DNA from: JAOAPY01 sp041492185 | Lineage (GTDB): Bacteria > Acidobacteriota > Blastocatellia > Pyrinomonadales > Pyrinomonadaceae | Assembly: GCA_041492185.1 (NCBI GenBank) | Contig: JBGPWL010000064.1 | Location: 1-27,347 of the forward strand | Direction of reading: 5' to 3' | Length of the DNA stretch: 27,347 nucleotides | Shown: positions 9,301 to 15,937 of the stretch, piece after piece | Layout: each line of letters opens with the position of its first letter | Numbering within the stretch: position 1 is the first letter of the stretch | Made by a program: the position numbers and the translations under genes | Notes under the pieces: generated by a model | Told to the model about the DNA's origin: nothing | What the model saw: only the letters and a program-made list of their open reading frames with translations | The model's database searches: none

Positions 9301-12300
9301 CAATCGGCACACGCAGCGTGTACGTTGGTCCGTCCATGCGAAACCGCTCGCTCTTCAAGATTCCCGAACGGCGCAGCGTCAACACCCCTTCCGCCGGGAA
9401 AAATGGCGCTTGCACAAGAATCTCCGCAGCCTCACCGGCGCGATACTCTTTCCGATCCGGAATCAGCTCGACTTTTTCCTGCTCGACATCGCGCTTCGGT
9501 GGCTGTTTGCCGCCGGCGACCCACAACGTTAGTTCACTTTCATTGCGTCGCTCGCGATCGTCGCGAATCGTTGCGGTGACCCGATACTGGCCGCCTTCAC
9601 TGGATTGAAACGTACACTTCACGGCGTCCGCGCTCGATTGGATCGAACACTCCTGCGGTTTGGTCTCAACTTGCTTCCATTCACCTTTGTCCTGTTGCCA
9701 GTCGAGCAGCACCGCGCGCATTTTGATCTCTCGATTCGGAATCGCTTTGCCATCGAGATCGGTAACAATCGATTGCACGACGAGCGGCTCGCCCTGCTGC
9801 ACAAAGGTTTTCTCGCTCTTCAGACCGACGTACAAATCCGCCGGATGCACCAGCATAGTCGTCGTCGAAGCCCACGTTTGCCGGTTCACGTCTGTGACTC
9901 GGGCCTCCGCGGTCACGCTCGACGGTCGCGGCGGATTCACCGAATCAAAATCGATATGCAATCGGTGCTTGCCGCCGGCGTCGGTGGTCGCAGTGAAAGT
10001 TTCAGTATGGCTCTCGCTCTGTTCGCGGCTTTCAATCCACCACGGAATCCATTTGCCAAACGTGTAGTCGCCACGATTCGGCGGCGTGAACTGGCCCGGT
10101 GTTGAAGTCACGCGCCACATCACTTTTGCACTCGGCAAACCACCGCCGGCGTAATAGTTCGCGCTGACGGAAACGTTGGCGTTACCGCCGACGAGGTATG
10201 GTCCGTCGCTGTCGTTCTTTGCGGTGACCTCAAACTCAGGTCGGCGAAATTCCTGCACCTGAAAATTGTGCGAGAAGGTCGCGCCGGCCAGACTGCTATT
10301 CGTGAGCAACTCCAGATTAGCGAATCCGAGATTCATCGTGGCCGGCAGTTTCAGCGTAATATCAAATCCACCCAATGCGTTGAGTCTCGTTCCGGCTTTT
10401 GTAATCTCGTTTCCACTCGAGTCTCTGAGCGTGTAGACGACGTCAGTAACGGTAGCCGCGTCACCCGGCGGACCAACATCGCCTCGCTTGTCGCCACCAA
10501 CGCGGCGAATCCAACCTTTGACGTGCACTTCTTCGCCGGGCCGGTACATCTTGCGATCATCGAAAACGTACCAACGCAGAACGTCGCCCGCTTCTCGTTT
10601 GAACCACAAGCCGTTGGTGGCCCAGTAGTTGGTTTGTTCCGGCAGAATCGCGACGTCGCTGCCACGCCGCGCGACGAGCACGTTCCCGCGCGGACTAAGC
10701 TGCGGCGCGAGCGCCACGCGCGCAATGCCGTCAGCGCCGGTAGTCGCGCTCACGCCGTAGGGCGTCACGGTCACCTGGACATTTGAAAGCGGCGTGCCGT
10801 CTTTGAGCGACGTGGCCCAGCCAATAAGGTCCGTGCGATCGACAAATGCGTCGAGGCCAATGTCGGTTACCTGAACCCACGCCTGCACAGATTCTCGATC
10901 ATCTTTTCGGCGGCGCGTACCGGGCTCGACGATTACGACTAACTGTCCGTGGCCGTCTCCCAATCCCGGACTGAGATCAATCTCCGTCTCGATCATTTCA
11001 TCAGGGCGGTTCTTTATCGTCAGCGATTTTGTAAGAACCAGCTTGCCCGGCGGAGTGGTTCGTTTGTTTGTGGCGTCATTGCTCAGATACTCGAGGTACT
11101 GACCCCACTGCTCCGGCTCGACTGCATAGAGTTGGAGTCTCAAGCTGCTCTGATTGACGGAATAAACAGAGAAGCGAGGCGGCGCGGCAGGATCCAAAAC
11201 CGCAAGATTGCCCGCGGCTGAAGTCAGCGACGGCGGCGCCGATCCAACATTGAAAGTTATCGGGGCGCTTCGTCCCAGCGTCTGGCCAAATCGGTCCTTG
11301 ATCGATGCATCGAGCGTTACGGTGTAAACAGTTCGCCCTTGCTTGAGACCCTCGATGGCCAGCGTGTCGTCATTGATCGAGGTCTTCAGTCCTTTCGTTT
11401 CCGGACTAATGTGTATCTGCGATGGCTTAAAAGAATCTTCATCGAGCGAATTGCTGAACGCGACCTCCCACGAGTCGAACGGCGTGCAGCCTTCGCCATA
11501 GCCGCACTCGTGCTTCGTCACGCGCAACGGTCCAAACGTGCGAAACGAAAACCCCTGTGCGTTCGTCGTTGGGCGCGGGCCCTCGGCTGATGGTGTGCCG
11601 GGGCCAATGCTCACACTTACTTTCGCGTTTGCCGGCAAAGCGAACTTTGTATCGTTGCCGCCAGAGCCAACAGCGCGAAACGCGAGCCAGCGATCCTTTT
11701 GCGCAGCGGCGGAAAGTTTGCGCACGTCGTCGTCACTTTCAATCTCAGCGCGCGTGGCGAGCCGGGTTTTGATTTCCACTCTACCGGCGCGCAACTTAAT
11801 TGTCTTCAAGACCGAGGACGGATCGATCCGCTGATCGAATTCCACAAACATCAGCGCATCGCGCGGCTGTGTGCTGTCACCGGCCGGATAGGTGTTCTTC
11901 GCCGTCGGCGGTGGTGTTGTGAAGTCCCACGTCTTGCTCGTCGCGAGTGTGCCGCCGTTTGCCGATCTTGTTCCCGCTGGGACGGTGACGGAATAGCGCG
12001 TGGCCATCGGAAATCTTCCCGCCGGCTCGAACAGCAACGTCTTTGTTCCCACCCAGCGCCATTTGCCCGGCGGCTGCGGCGAGAGTTTCACCGGCACATT
12101 CGTCGCGGCCTCTTCTTGGGAGCTGACCGCGATCATCGGCTGCGAAAACGTGACGCTCAATTGCGGAGCGAGCGGCACGTCGCCCTCCGGCGCGTAACGC
12201 AAGACCTCGAGCGGTCCGGCTTCTTTTGTTTCCGGCGAAGAAATATTTTCCGCTGGAGGGAATGCAACGTTGATGATCTTGCCGGTGCGCGGTGGCGGCA

Positions 12301-12634
12301 GCGATCGATCTCGCAAGGCGAACTCTTGTTCGTCGCTCGCTTCTATCTTGATCGCAGGTAAACGTTTGAGGACATTCTCGGTTTCGTTCTCAGATAGCGA
12401 CGTGGTCGGCGCGAGGTTCGATGCGGGTCGCGATTCGGGCTGGTCAATGCCCTGGCTCAAGCGAAACCGCAAACCCTTCTGCACATCTTTGGCGACGTCG
12501 TTGCTGGCGGTCGTAACAACGCCCTTCAGGTTGCGTTCGCTCGCGCCGAGGGCGTTGACAGATAACTGCAAAAAACTGCCACAGGTTAATGACAGAACTA
12601 GGACCAGGGAGATCAAACGATTGAAGCGAACCAT
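6338..12634 (-). CDS. Bacterial alpha-2-macroglobulin with intact thioester motif
   Basis: This is a 2,098-residue protease-trapping protein of the bacterial alpha-2-macroglobulin family. The start at 12634 is chosen because GGAG lies 9 nt upstream and the N terminus (MVRFNRLISLVLVLSLTCGS) then reads as a Sec signal peptide ending near VNALGA; an in-frame start at 12742 would add 36 residues ahead of it. No good lipobox is seen, so it is probably soluble periplasmic rather than a lipoprotein. Visible parts: an Ig-like domain near 140-230, the macroglobulin segment with WYVFDDRKMYRPGEEVHVKG, the MG segment VVVVDESVLALTNY, the A2M core NLTRYRVMSVA, and thioester CSEQ at 1596-1599 in YPYECSEQLASR, followed by the alpha-helical thioester domain (NDDGGFGFW) and a receptor-binding-like C terminus. 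The frequent partner pbpC is not next to it. Two palindromic repeats are translated within it (about 1129-1168 and 1456-1486). Confidence 0.95.
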   Translation of the reverse strand: MVRFNRLISLVLVLSLTCGSFLQLSVNALGASERNLKGVVTTASNDVAKDVQKGLRFRLSQGIDQPESRPASNLAPTTSLSENETENVLKRLPAIKIEASDEQEFALRDRSLPPPRTGKIINVAFPPAENISSPETKEAGPLEVLRYAPEGDVPLAPQLSVTFSQPMIAVSSQEEAATNVPVKLSPQPPGKWRWVGTKTLLFEPAGRFPMATRYSVTVPAGTRSANGGTLATSKTWDFTTPPPTAKNTYPAGDSTQPRDALMFVEFDQRIDPSSVLKTIKLRAGRVEIKTRLATRAEIESDDDVRKLSAAAQKDRWLAFRAVGSGGNDTKFALPANAKVSVSIGPGTPSAEGPRPTTNAQGFSFRTFGPLRVTKHECGYGEGCTPFDSWEVAFSNSLDEDSFKPSQIHISPETKGLKTSINDDTLAIEGLKQGRTVYTVTLDASIKDRFGQTLGRSAPITFNVGSAPPSLTSAAGNLAVLDPAAPPRFSVYSVNQSSLRLQLYAVEPEQWGQYLEYLSNDATNKRTTPPGKLVLTKSLTIKNRPDEMIETEIDLSPGLGDGHGQLVVIVEPGTRRRKDDRESVQAWVQVTDIGLDAFVDRTDLIGWATSLKDGTPLSNVQVTVTPYGVSATTGADGIARVALAPQLSPRGNVLVARRGSDVAILPEQTNYWATNGLWFKREAGDVLRWYVFDDRKMYRPGEEVHVKGWIRRVGGDKRGDVGPPGDAATVTDVVYTLRDSSGNEITKAGTRLNALGGFDITLKLPATMNLGFANLELLTNSSLAGATFSHNFQVQEFRRPEFEVTAKNDSDGPYLVGGNANVSVSANYYAGGGLPSAKVMWRVTSTPGQFTPPNRGDYTFGKWIPWWIESREQSESHTETFTATTDAGGKHRLHIDFDSVNPPRPSSVTAEARVTDVNRQTWASTTTMLVHPADLYVGLKSEKTFVQQGEPLVVQSIVTDLDGKAIPNREIKMRAVLLDWQQDKGEWKQVETKPQECSIQSSADAVKCTFQSSEGGQYRVTATIRDDRERRNESELTLWVAGGKQPPKRDVEQEKVELIPDRKEYRAGEAAEILVQAPFFPAEGVLTLRRSGILKSERFRMDGPTYTLRVPIEAAWTPNVHVQVDLVGAAPGSADILSASSPNSQATTMENSVRAGALNADRMSALPGALPAKRPAFASGELNLSIPPIDRKLTVTATPRDKAIEPGGETSVSVEVTDAAGKLVSGSEVAVVVVDESVLALTNYKLDDPISIFYAQRSAEATDYHSRANVLLGNPGRTVEEREQFIEGFWRVGGGGAGGGRAMASIALMAPGTYNDATFGSIKFKGQGLSNRVSVVTRSGTSESSEEAQQIRLRENFNALAVFAPSVRTDANGRAQVQVKLPDNLTRYRVMSVAVAGGKQFGSGESTITARMPLMVRPSAPRFLNFGDRFELPIVVQNQTDQPMTVDVAVRATNVLLSEPPAVAGGLSLGEPSISTINRPLPQAVLTGRRVVVPANDRVEVRIPVAAVKPGTARFQIGVVSGRWSDAAEVSLPVWTPATTEAFATYGEIDDGAIAQPVKPPANVFKQFGGLEIETSSTQLQQLTDAFLYLQNYPYECSEQLASRIISVAALRDVLTAFKAKDLPSPQEIEAAVTRDLKRLQGLQNDDGGFGFWKRGDESWPYLSLHVAHALARAKRKDFDVPAQMLVKSQNYLRAIESHIPSRYGADTRRALIAYALYVRAQMGDRDTARARKLIAESGLENLSLESVGWLLSVLTGDAASQTQVTAIRRLLSNRATETAATAHFACSYSDGDYLLLNSDRRADGVILEALIADQPNNDLILKIVRGLLDHRTRGRWGNTQENVFILLALDRYFNTYERVTPDFVARVWLGAAYAGEQQFKGRSVDRQQVNVPMRYLAEQGATQNLIVSKEGGGRLYYRIGMNYAPSDLNLKPADYGFTVERTYEAVDDPADVQHLADGTWRIKAGARVRVRLTMVAAARRYHVALVDPLPAGFESLNPALAVTESIPEDKQQEAVVTYGSRSFGFGWWLWRPVWFDHQNLRDERAEAFTSLLWEGVYTYSYVARATTPGDFVVPPAKAEEMYHPETFGRGRTDRVRID
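8178..8267. repeat. In-frame palindromic element inside the macroglobulin gene (type 1)
   Basis: Arms 8178-8206 and 8239-8267 (29 bp each) are inverted copies with one mismatch, around a 32-bp centre. The outer sequence is GTCAGAACCGCCTGCGGTAG. A small stem CTCGG-ttca-CCGAG (8220-8233) sits in the centre. The gene reads through it on the minus strand as SEPPAVAGGLSLGEP followed by SISTINRPLPQAVLTG, a Pro/Gly-rich peptide between two beta-strand-like stretches. This looks like a mobile palindrome inserted into a surface loop of the protein. Confidence 0.9.
9132..9250. repeat. In-frame palindromic element inside the macroglobulin gene (type 2)
   Basis: Arms 9132-9160 and 9222-9250 are perfect 29-bp inverted copies around a 61-bp centre. 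Each arm contains its own hairpin, GCGGACA-tcc-TGTCCGC or its complement. The sequence is unrelated to the type 1 element 0.9 kb away. It is translated in frame as APGSADILSASSPN, then SQATTMENSVRAGALN, then ADRMSALPGALPAK. It falls in the linker between two macroglobulin domains, just before FASGELNLSIPP. Confidence 0.9.
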
Positions 12635-12782
12635 CTCTTTGTACTCCATCGACCTGAAAAGATCCGGAAAGGATCCGTGTTGCCAGCGACACCGTGCGTT
12701 GGTTGATGGCTTAGACGCAGTCAAGAACGTTTGGGTTCCCAAGCGCTCGCAGGAAATCTCGTCTCGACTCGAGGCAGGCGCT

Positions 12783-12804
12783 CGCGGCTCCGTTAGGAGC
12801 CGCG
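12783..12804. repeat. Perfect 9-bp stem hairpin in the divergent intergenic region
   Basis: CGCGGCTCC and GGAGCCGCG are exact inverted copies around a GTTA loop. The hairpin lies between the divergent macroglobulin gene and the plus-strand gene at 12889. It has no T-run, so it is not an intrinsic terminator. It could be a single REP unit or a structure in the macroglobulin 5' leader. Confidence 0.7.
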
Positions 12805-12822
12805 TGGCGAATTGCCGTCCAG

Positions 12823-12851
12823 TTGCCCTTCGCTCTCTACGCGTGTAAGGT
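12823..12851 (+). promoter_or_regulatory. Candidate sigma-70-like promoter for the gene at 12889
   Basis: TTGCCC (12823-12828), a 17-bp spacer and TAAGGT (12846-12851) form a reasonable promoter facing the 143-residue gene, with the expected start of transcription about 30 nt before its ATG. The match is imperfect and untested. Confidence 0.35.
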
Positions 12852-12867
12852 TATTCTACTAAATAAC
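12850..12867. promoter_or_regulatory. AT-rich dyad, possible operator
   Basis: GTTATT (12850-12855) and AATAAC (12862-12867) form an inverted repeat in an AT-rich patch. It overlaps the end of the candidate -10 box and lies about 20 nt before the ATG at 12889. A repressor site is possible; it may also be chance. Confidence 0.3.
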
Positions 12868-12888
12868 GATTGAAATCAGGTGACACAG

Positions 12889-13320
12889 ATGGCACAGGAA
12901 CAGCCAACAGTTGCGGATATTTTTCGCCGCGCGCAGGCGATCAAGCGCGAGAGCCCGCAGACTTCTTACAAAGAGATCAAAGCGCAACTCGCGCGTGAGT
13001 ACAACGGAAAACCTTTTCCGCCACTTTACAATTTGACGATTCCGGAGCAGGACGCGCGCGCGCCTGAAGAGGATTGGTCCGCCGGTCTGCCTTTGGTGCG
13101 GCGCGGCATACAGTTTCAGGACTGGAAAGAGATCGCCAACGGCATCGTGCTCAGTTTGGAACAGACCGAGAACTACGAAAGCCAGCGAGGTGGTGAGGGC
13201 ACGAAAGACGACTGGCACGATCGATCGGCGGGAGTCGATGAAGCGACCGCGAAAGCCGTCGGCAAATGGATGCCGGAAGAGTTGATGAGGCTGGCGGAGA
13301 AGCAATCGCCGAATCGATAG
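12889..13320 (+). CDS. Conserved-looking hypothetical protein, 143 aa
   Basis: The family is not recognised. The chosen ATG is preceded by AGGTGA at ideal ribosome-site spacing; an upstream GTG at 12880 overlaps that site and is less likely. The protein is soluble and charged, without signal peptide, membrane span or cysteine. Its N terminus resembles a helix-turn-helix-like or repeat helix segment (TVADIFRRAQAIKRESPQTS, then YKEIKAQLAREYNGKPFPPL). The middle contains tryptophan-bearing stretches (EEDWSAGLPLVRRGIQFQDW), and the end is helical (ATAKAVGKWMPEELMRLAEK). It is divergent from the macroglobulin gene and followed 3 bp after its stop by a dyad repeat. The good ribosome site supports real coding. 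Confidence 0.75.
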   Translation: MAQEQPTVADIFRRAQAIKRESPQTSYKEIKAQLAREYNGKPFPPLYNLTIPEQDARAPEEDWSAGLPLVRRGIQFQDWKEIANGIVLSLEQTENYESQRGGEGTKDDWHDRSAGVDEATAKAVGKWMPEELMRLAEKQSPNR

Positions 13321-13323
13321 TGT

Positions 13324-13440
13324 TGTGGAGTGCGGTGGCAGAGCGCAGCGTCGACAACGCTTTGGATGTTGGTGGAATAAGTTTGATGTGATTTAAATCG
13401 AAAGCGCCGTCGCCGCTTCGCTTTGCCGGCGCACTCCAAA
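13324..13440. repeat. Long imperfect inverted repeat filling the gap before the molybdopterin gene
   Basis: Arms 13324-13365 and 13399-13440 (42 bp each) match in about 33 positions when one is inverted, sharing GGAGTGCG near the outside and CGCTTT near the inside. The element begins 3 bp after one stop codon and ends 2 bp before the next ATG, so the whole intergenic region is repeat. It is MITE-like in shape, with no coding capacity of its own. Confidence 0.8.
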
Positions 13441-13442
13441 TT

Positions 13443-14126
13443 ATGAGCTTCCTGAATAATCTTTTCAACGATCCGAAATATCAAACGACCGATCCGCGCA
13501 AGCCGGAAGAGATCGCCGAGCCGGATGTGATCATCAGTCCGAACACGCGTCTGCCGAATCGCATTCCGCCGGGCCAGACGCGCACAAAGAAGTGGCCGGT
13601 GCTCGATGCGCATGGAACACCGGATATCGATCTCGCCACGTGGACCTTCGAAGTCGATGGTCTGGTCGAGAAGCCGCAGCAGTGGTCGCTTGATGAGTTC
13701 ATGCAATTGCCGCCGGTCAAGGTTTACGCGGACTTTCATTGCGTAACGCGCTGGTCGCGGTTGGACAATGTTTGGGGCGGCGTGCCGGCGCGCGAGCTGG
13801 CAAAGATCGTGGGCGTCAAACCCGAAGCGAAATTTGTGCTCGCGTTTGGATACGACTACGGCTGGTCCACAAATATTCCGATAGAATTTTTCCTGAATGA
13901 AGACTCGCTCTTCGCCTGGTCGCATGATGGTGCGCCAATACCGCTCGAACATGGTGGCCCAGTGCGTTTGATCGTGCCGCAGCTTTATGCCTGGAAGTCC
14001 GCGAAGTGGGTCAAGGGCGTGCGCTTTCTCGAAAGCGATCGAGCAGGTTATTGGGAAGAAGGTGGTTATCACATGCGCGGCGATCCGTGGTCGGGCGGCG
14101 ATGGCGAACGGTTCCGCTGGTCGTGA
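13443..14126 (+). CDS. Sulfite-oxidase-like molybdopterin oxidoreductase
   Basis: This 227-residue protein belongs to the sulfite-oxidase-like molybdopterin-binding fold (YuiH-type oxidoreductases). The putative molybdenum ligand is Cys100 in ADFHCVTRWSRLDNVWGGV. Further family motifs are FEVDGLVEKPQQWSLDEFMQLP (68-90, in part), the HDGAPIPLEHGGPVRLIVP segment (161-179) and LYAWKSAKWVKGVRFL (181-196). No Sec or Tat signal is present, so it appears to be cytoplasmic, unlike periplasmic MsrP. No heme or dimerisation domain is attached, and no membrane partner is encoded nearby; the electron partner is unknown. The ATG has no recognisable ribosome site: the sequence before it is the end of a dyad repeat. 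The substrate cannot be deduced. Confidence 0.92.
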   Translation: MSFLNNLFNDPKYQTTDPRKPEEIAEPDVIISPNTRLPNRIPPGQTRTKKWPVLDAHGTPDIDLATWTFEVDGLVEKPQQWSLDEFMQLPPVKVYADFHCVTRWSRLDNVWGGVPARELAKIVGVKPEAKFVLAFGYDYGWSTNIPIEFFLNEDSLFAWSHDGAPIPLEHGGPVRLIVPQLYAWKSAKWVKGVRFLESDRAGYWEEGGYHMRGDPWSGGDGERFRWS

Positions 14127-14172
14127 TCCGTGATCTCGATTATCAGCCGATCGATTTTGTGAGAGGCGTTTG

Positions 14173-14262
14173 AAACGCAAAGGGACGCAGAGGTTCGCGC
14201 AAAGGTGCGCCGAGGAAGTTGCTTTGCGCTCCTCTGCGAATTCCTCTCCGACCTTTGCGTTA
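14173..14262. repeat. GCAAAG/GCAGAG dyad repeat, copy A
   Basis: AACGCAAAGG (14174-14183) and CCTTTGCGTT (14252-14261) form a perfect terminal inverted repeat. The interior holds further CGCAGAGG and CCTCTGCG units, so the whole 90 bp is a degenerate dyad. A second copy of the same kind lies at the other end of the next gene. The right edge runs into TAAGAT (14261-14266), a -10-like hexamer, 13 nt before the chosen start at 14280. Confidence 0.85.
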
Positions 14263-14279
14263 AGATTTCTTCCATCACC

Positions 14280-15839
14280 TTGAATACTCAATCCAGCAAA
14301 AAGGAAATAGGCCCAGTACCCAAAGATGCCGCCGCGGTTATTCTCCTTCGCCACCATACCGATCCAAACGATCCGGAAATCTTCTGGGTGAAGCGTAGTG
14401 AGAAGCTCGCGTTCCTCGGCGGATTCTACGCGTTTCCCGGCGGACAGCTTGATCCGCCTGATGCTGAGACGCGGGTTGAAAACTGCAACGATGCCGAAAC
14501 AGCGTCACTGATCAGTTGTGCCGCGCGTGAGTTGTTTGAAGAACTCGGCGTGCTTGTCGCTCGCGGCGCAGAAACCTTAACGAAGGGTCAGCGCGCGTCG
14601 CTGCTTGACGATCTTGAACAGGAGCGCATGTCGTGGCCGGCGCTGTTGCGTCGCTACGATCTTTATCTCGACGCGAATGAGTTCACTTTTGTCGGACGCT
14701 GGGTGACGCCGCCGTTCAGCGCGCGCCGGTTCGACACCTGGTTCTTTCTGGTCAATTGTCCGCCGAAACAAGAGCCGCATGTCATACCGGGTGAACTTGA
14801 AAGCGGCGAATGGATCACGGCGCAGCGCGCACAAGAACGCTGGCAAAATTCCGAGGTGCTCGCCGTGCCGCCCATACTGCACGCGCTGAAGACACTCGCT
14901 GGTGGACTGACGAGCGATCTGGTCGAAAGATTTCTTTCCGTTCCGCACGCGCATCGCGAGCCCGTGCGTCGCATCGAGTTTCGTCCGAACTACATCTGCT
15001 TTCCCGTGCGAACTCCGACCAAGCCGCCGGCTACGCACACCAACTGTTATCTCATTTACAACTCGCGCGAGGTTCTCGTTATTGATCCCGCCTCGCCGTA
15101 CGAAGATGAGCAGCAGGCACTCGCGGCTTGCGTTGATGAGCTGCTCGCTCACGGACGCGCAGTTCGCGAGATCGTCTTGACGCATCTGCATCCGGATCAC
15201 GTCGGCGGCGTCAATGCGCTCAAGCAAAATCTGGCAAGAACTCGTCAGGCAAACTTGCCGCGCGTTGCCGCACATCAACTAACCGCCGCGGCTCTGGGCG
15301 AAGACGTTTCTGTGGATCGTTTCATTTCGGACGGAGAGATGATTGAACTCGCAGGCGAGCCGCGCATCTCGCTGCGTGCGCTGCACACGCCGGGACACGC
15401 GCGCGGACATCTCTGCTTCTACGAAGCGCGCACCGGTACATTGATCTCAGGAGACAACATCGTCGGCCTCGGCTCCGTTCTGATCGATCCTCCCGAGGGA
15501 AACATGCGCGACTACCTCGCATCGCTCGAAAAGATGCGCGCGCTGGAGAACCTCTCAGTGATCTTTGGCGGACACGGACCGGCGATCGCAAATCCCTACA
15601 ACAAGATCGATGAATACATCGCGCATCGACTGGAGCGCGAAGCAAACATTCTGCAAGCCGTGCGCGCAGGCGCAACAAGTCCCAAAGAGATCGTCGTGCG
15701 CGTCTACACCGACGTTCCTCTCAAAGCGCACACGATGGCCGAACGCGCGGTGCTGGCGCATTTGGAAAAGTTGGAAAGTGACGGTGTGGTGTCACAATCC
15801 AGCGATGGCGTGTATAGCGCGAAACCAAGAAACGAATAA
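14280..15839 (+). CDS. Nudix hydrolase fused to metallo-beta-lactamase (LACTB2-like) domain
   Basis: The 519-residue product joins two hydrolase modules. The N-terminal half is Nudix-like: GGFYAFPGGQLDPPD (47-61) and AARELFEELGVL (81-92) form a Nudix box with an insertion, as in NUDT19-like proteins. The C-terminal half is a metallo-beta-lactamase fold with THLHPDH (301-307), TPGH (His373), SGDN (Asp392) and GGHG (His432). It ends in a winged-helix-like segment (AHTMAERAVLAHLEKLESDG), the layout of LACTB2-type ribonucleases. A role in clearing nucleotide or acyl-CoA-type diphosphates plus RNA or ester hydrolysis is possible; substrates are inferred only. The start is uncertain: TTG at 14280 is the only plausible codon between the repeat and the Nudix domain. 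A GTG at 14205 lies inside the repeat and would add unrelated residues. The TAA stop overlaps the next repeat. Confidence 0.88.
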   Translation: MNTQSSKKEIGPVPKDAAAVILLRHHTDPNDPEIFWVKRSEKLAFLGGFYAFPGGQLDPPDAETRVENCNDAETASLISCAARELFEELGVLVARGAETLTKGQRASLLDDLEQERMSWPALLRRYDLYLDANEFTFVGRWVTPPFSARRFDTWFFLVNCPPKQEPHVIPGELESGEWITAQRAQERWQNSEVLAVPPILHALKTLAGGLTSDLVERFLSVPHAHREPVRRIEFRPNYICFPVRTPTKPPATHTNCYLIYNSREVLVIDPASPYEDEQQALAACVDELLAHGRAVREIVLTHLHPDHVGGVNALKQNLARTRQANLPRVAAHQLTAAALGEDVSVDRFISDGEMIELAGEPRISLRALHTPGHARGHLCFYEARTGTLISGDNIVGLGSVLIDPPEGNMRDYLASLEKMRALENLSVIFGGHGPAIANPYNKIDEYIAHRLEREANILQAVRAGATSPKEIVVRVYTDVPLKAHTMAERAVLAHLEKLESDGVVSQSSDGVYSAKPRNE

Positions 15840-15926
15840 CGCAAAGAACGCAGAGGAGTTCGCAGAGGAACGCAAAGGAAGAGACCGCTGCGGCCCTTTG
15901 CGTTTCCCTTTGCGTTCTTTGCGGTT
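15838..15926. repeat. GCAAAG/GCAGAG dyad repeat, copy B
   Basis: CGCAAAGAACGC (15840-15851) and GCGTTCTTTGCG (15912-15923) are perfect inverted copies, with more CGCAAAGG/CGCAGAGG units between them. It is the same family as copy A, and the two copies bracket the Nudix-lactamase gene. The left edge overlaps that gene's TAA stop (15837-15839); the right edge runs into a TAAAAT box before the next ATG. Confidence 0.88.
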
Positions 15927-15931
15927 AAAAT
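15926..15931 (+). promoter_or_regulatory. Candidate -10 box at the repeat edge for a leaderless transcript
   Basis: TAAAAT ends 6 nt before the ATG at 15938, the position expected if transcription begins at the start codon. No ribosome site is present between them, which fits a leaderless mRNA. No convincing -35 box is seen 17 bp upstream, where the repeat lies. Confidence 0.4.
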
Positions 15932-15937
15932 CATTTC

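Noticed and set aside
12635..12742. Longer N terminus for the macroglobulin
   Set aside because: It would bury the signal peptide; the start at 12634 has a ribosome site at good spacing.
14205..14279. Upstream GTG start for the Nudix-lactamase gene
   Set aside because: The extra 25 residues are encoded by the dyad repeat and have no family sense, so the later TTG is preferred.
13173..14357. Long minus-strand frame of 394 codons over the molybdopterin gene
   Set aside because: It runs through two repeat elements and is antisense to clear sulfite-oxidase motifs.
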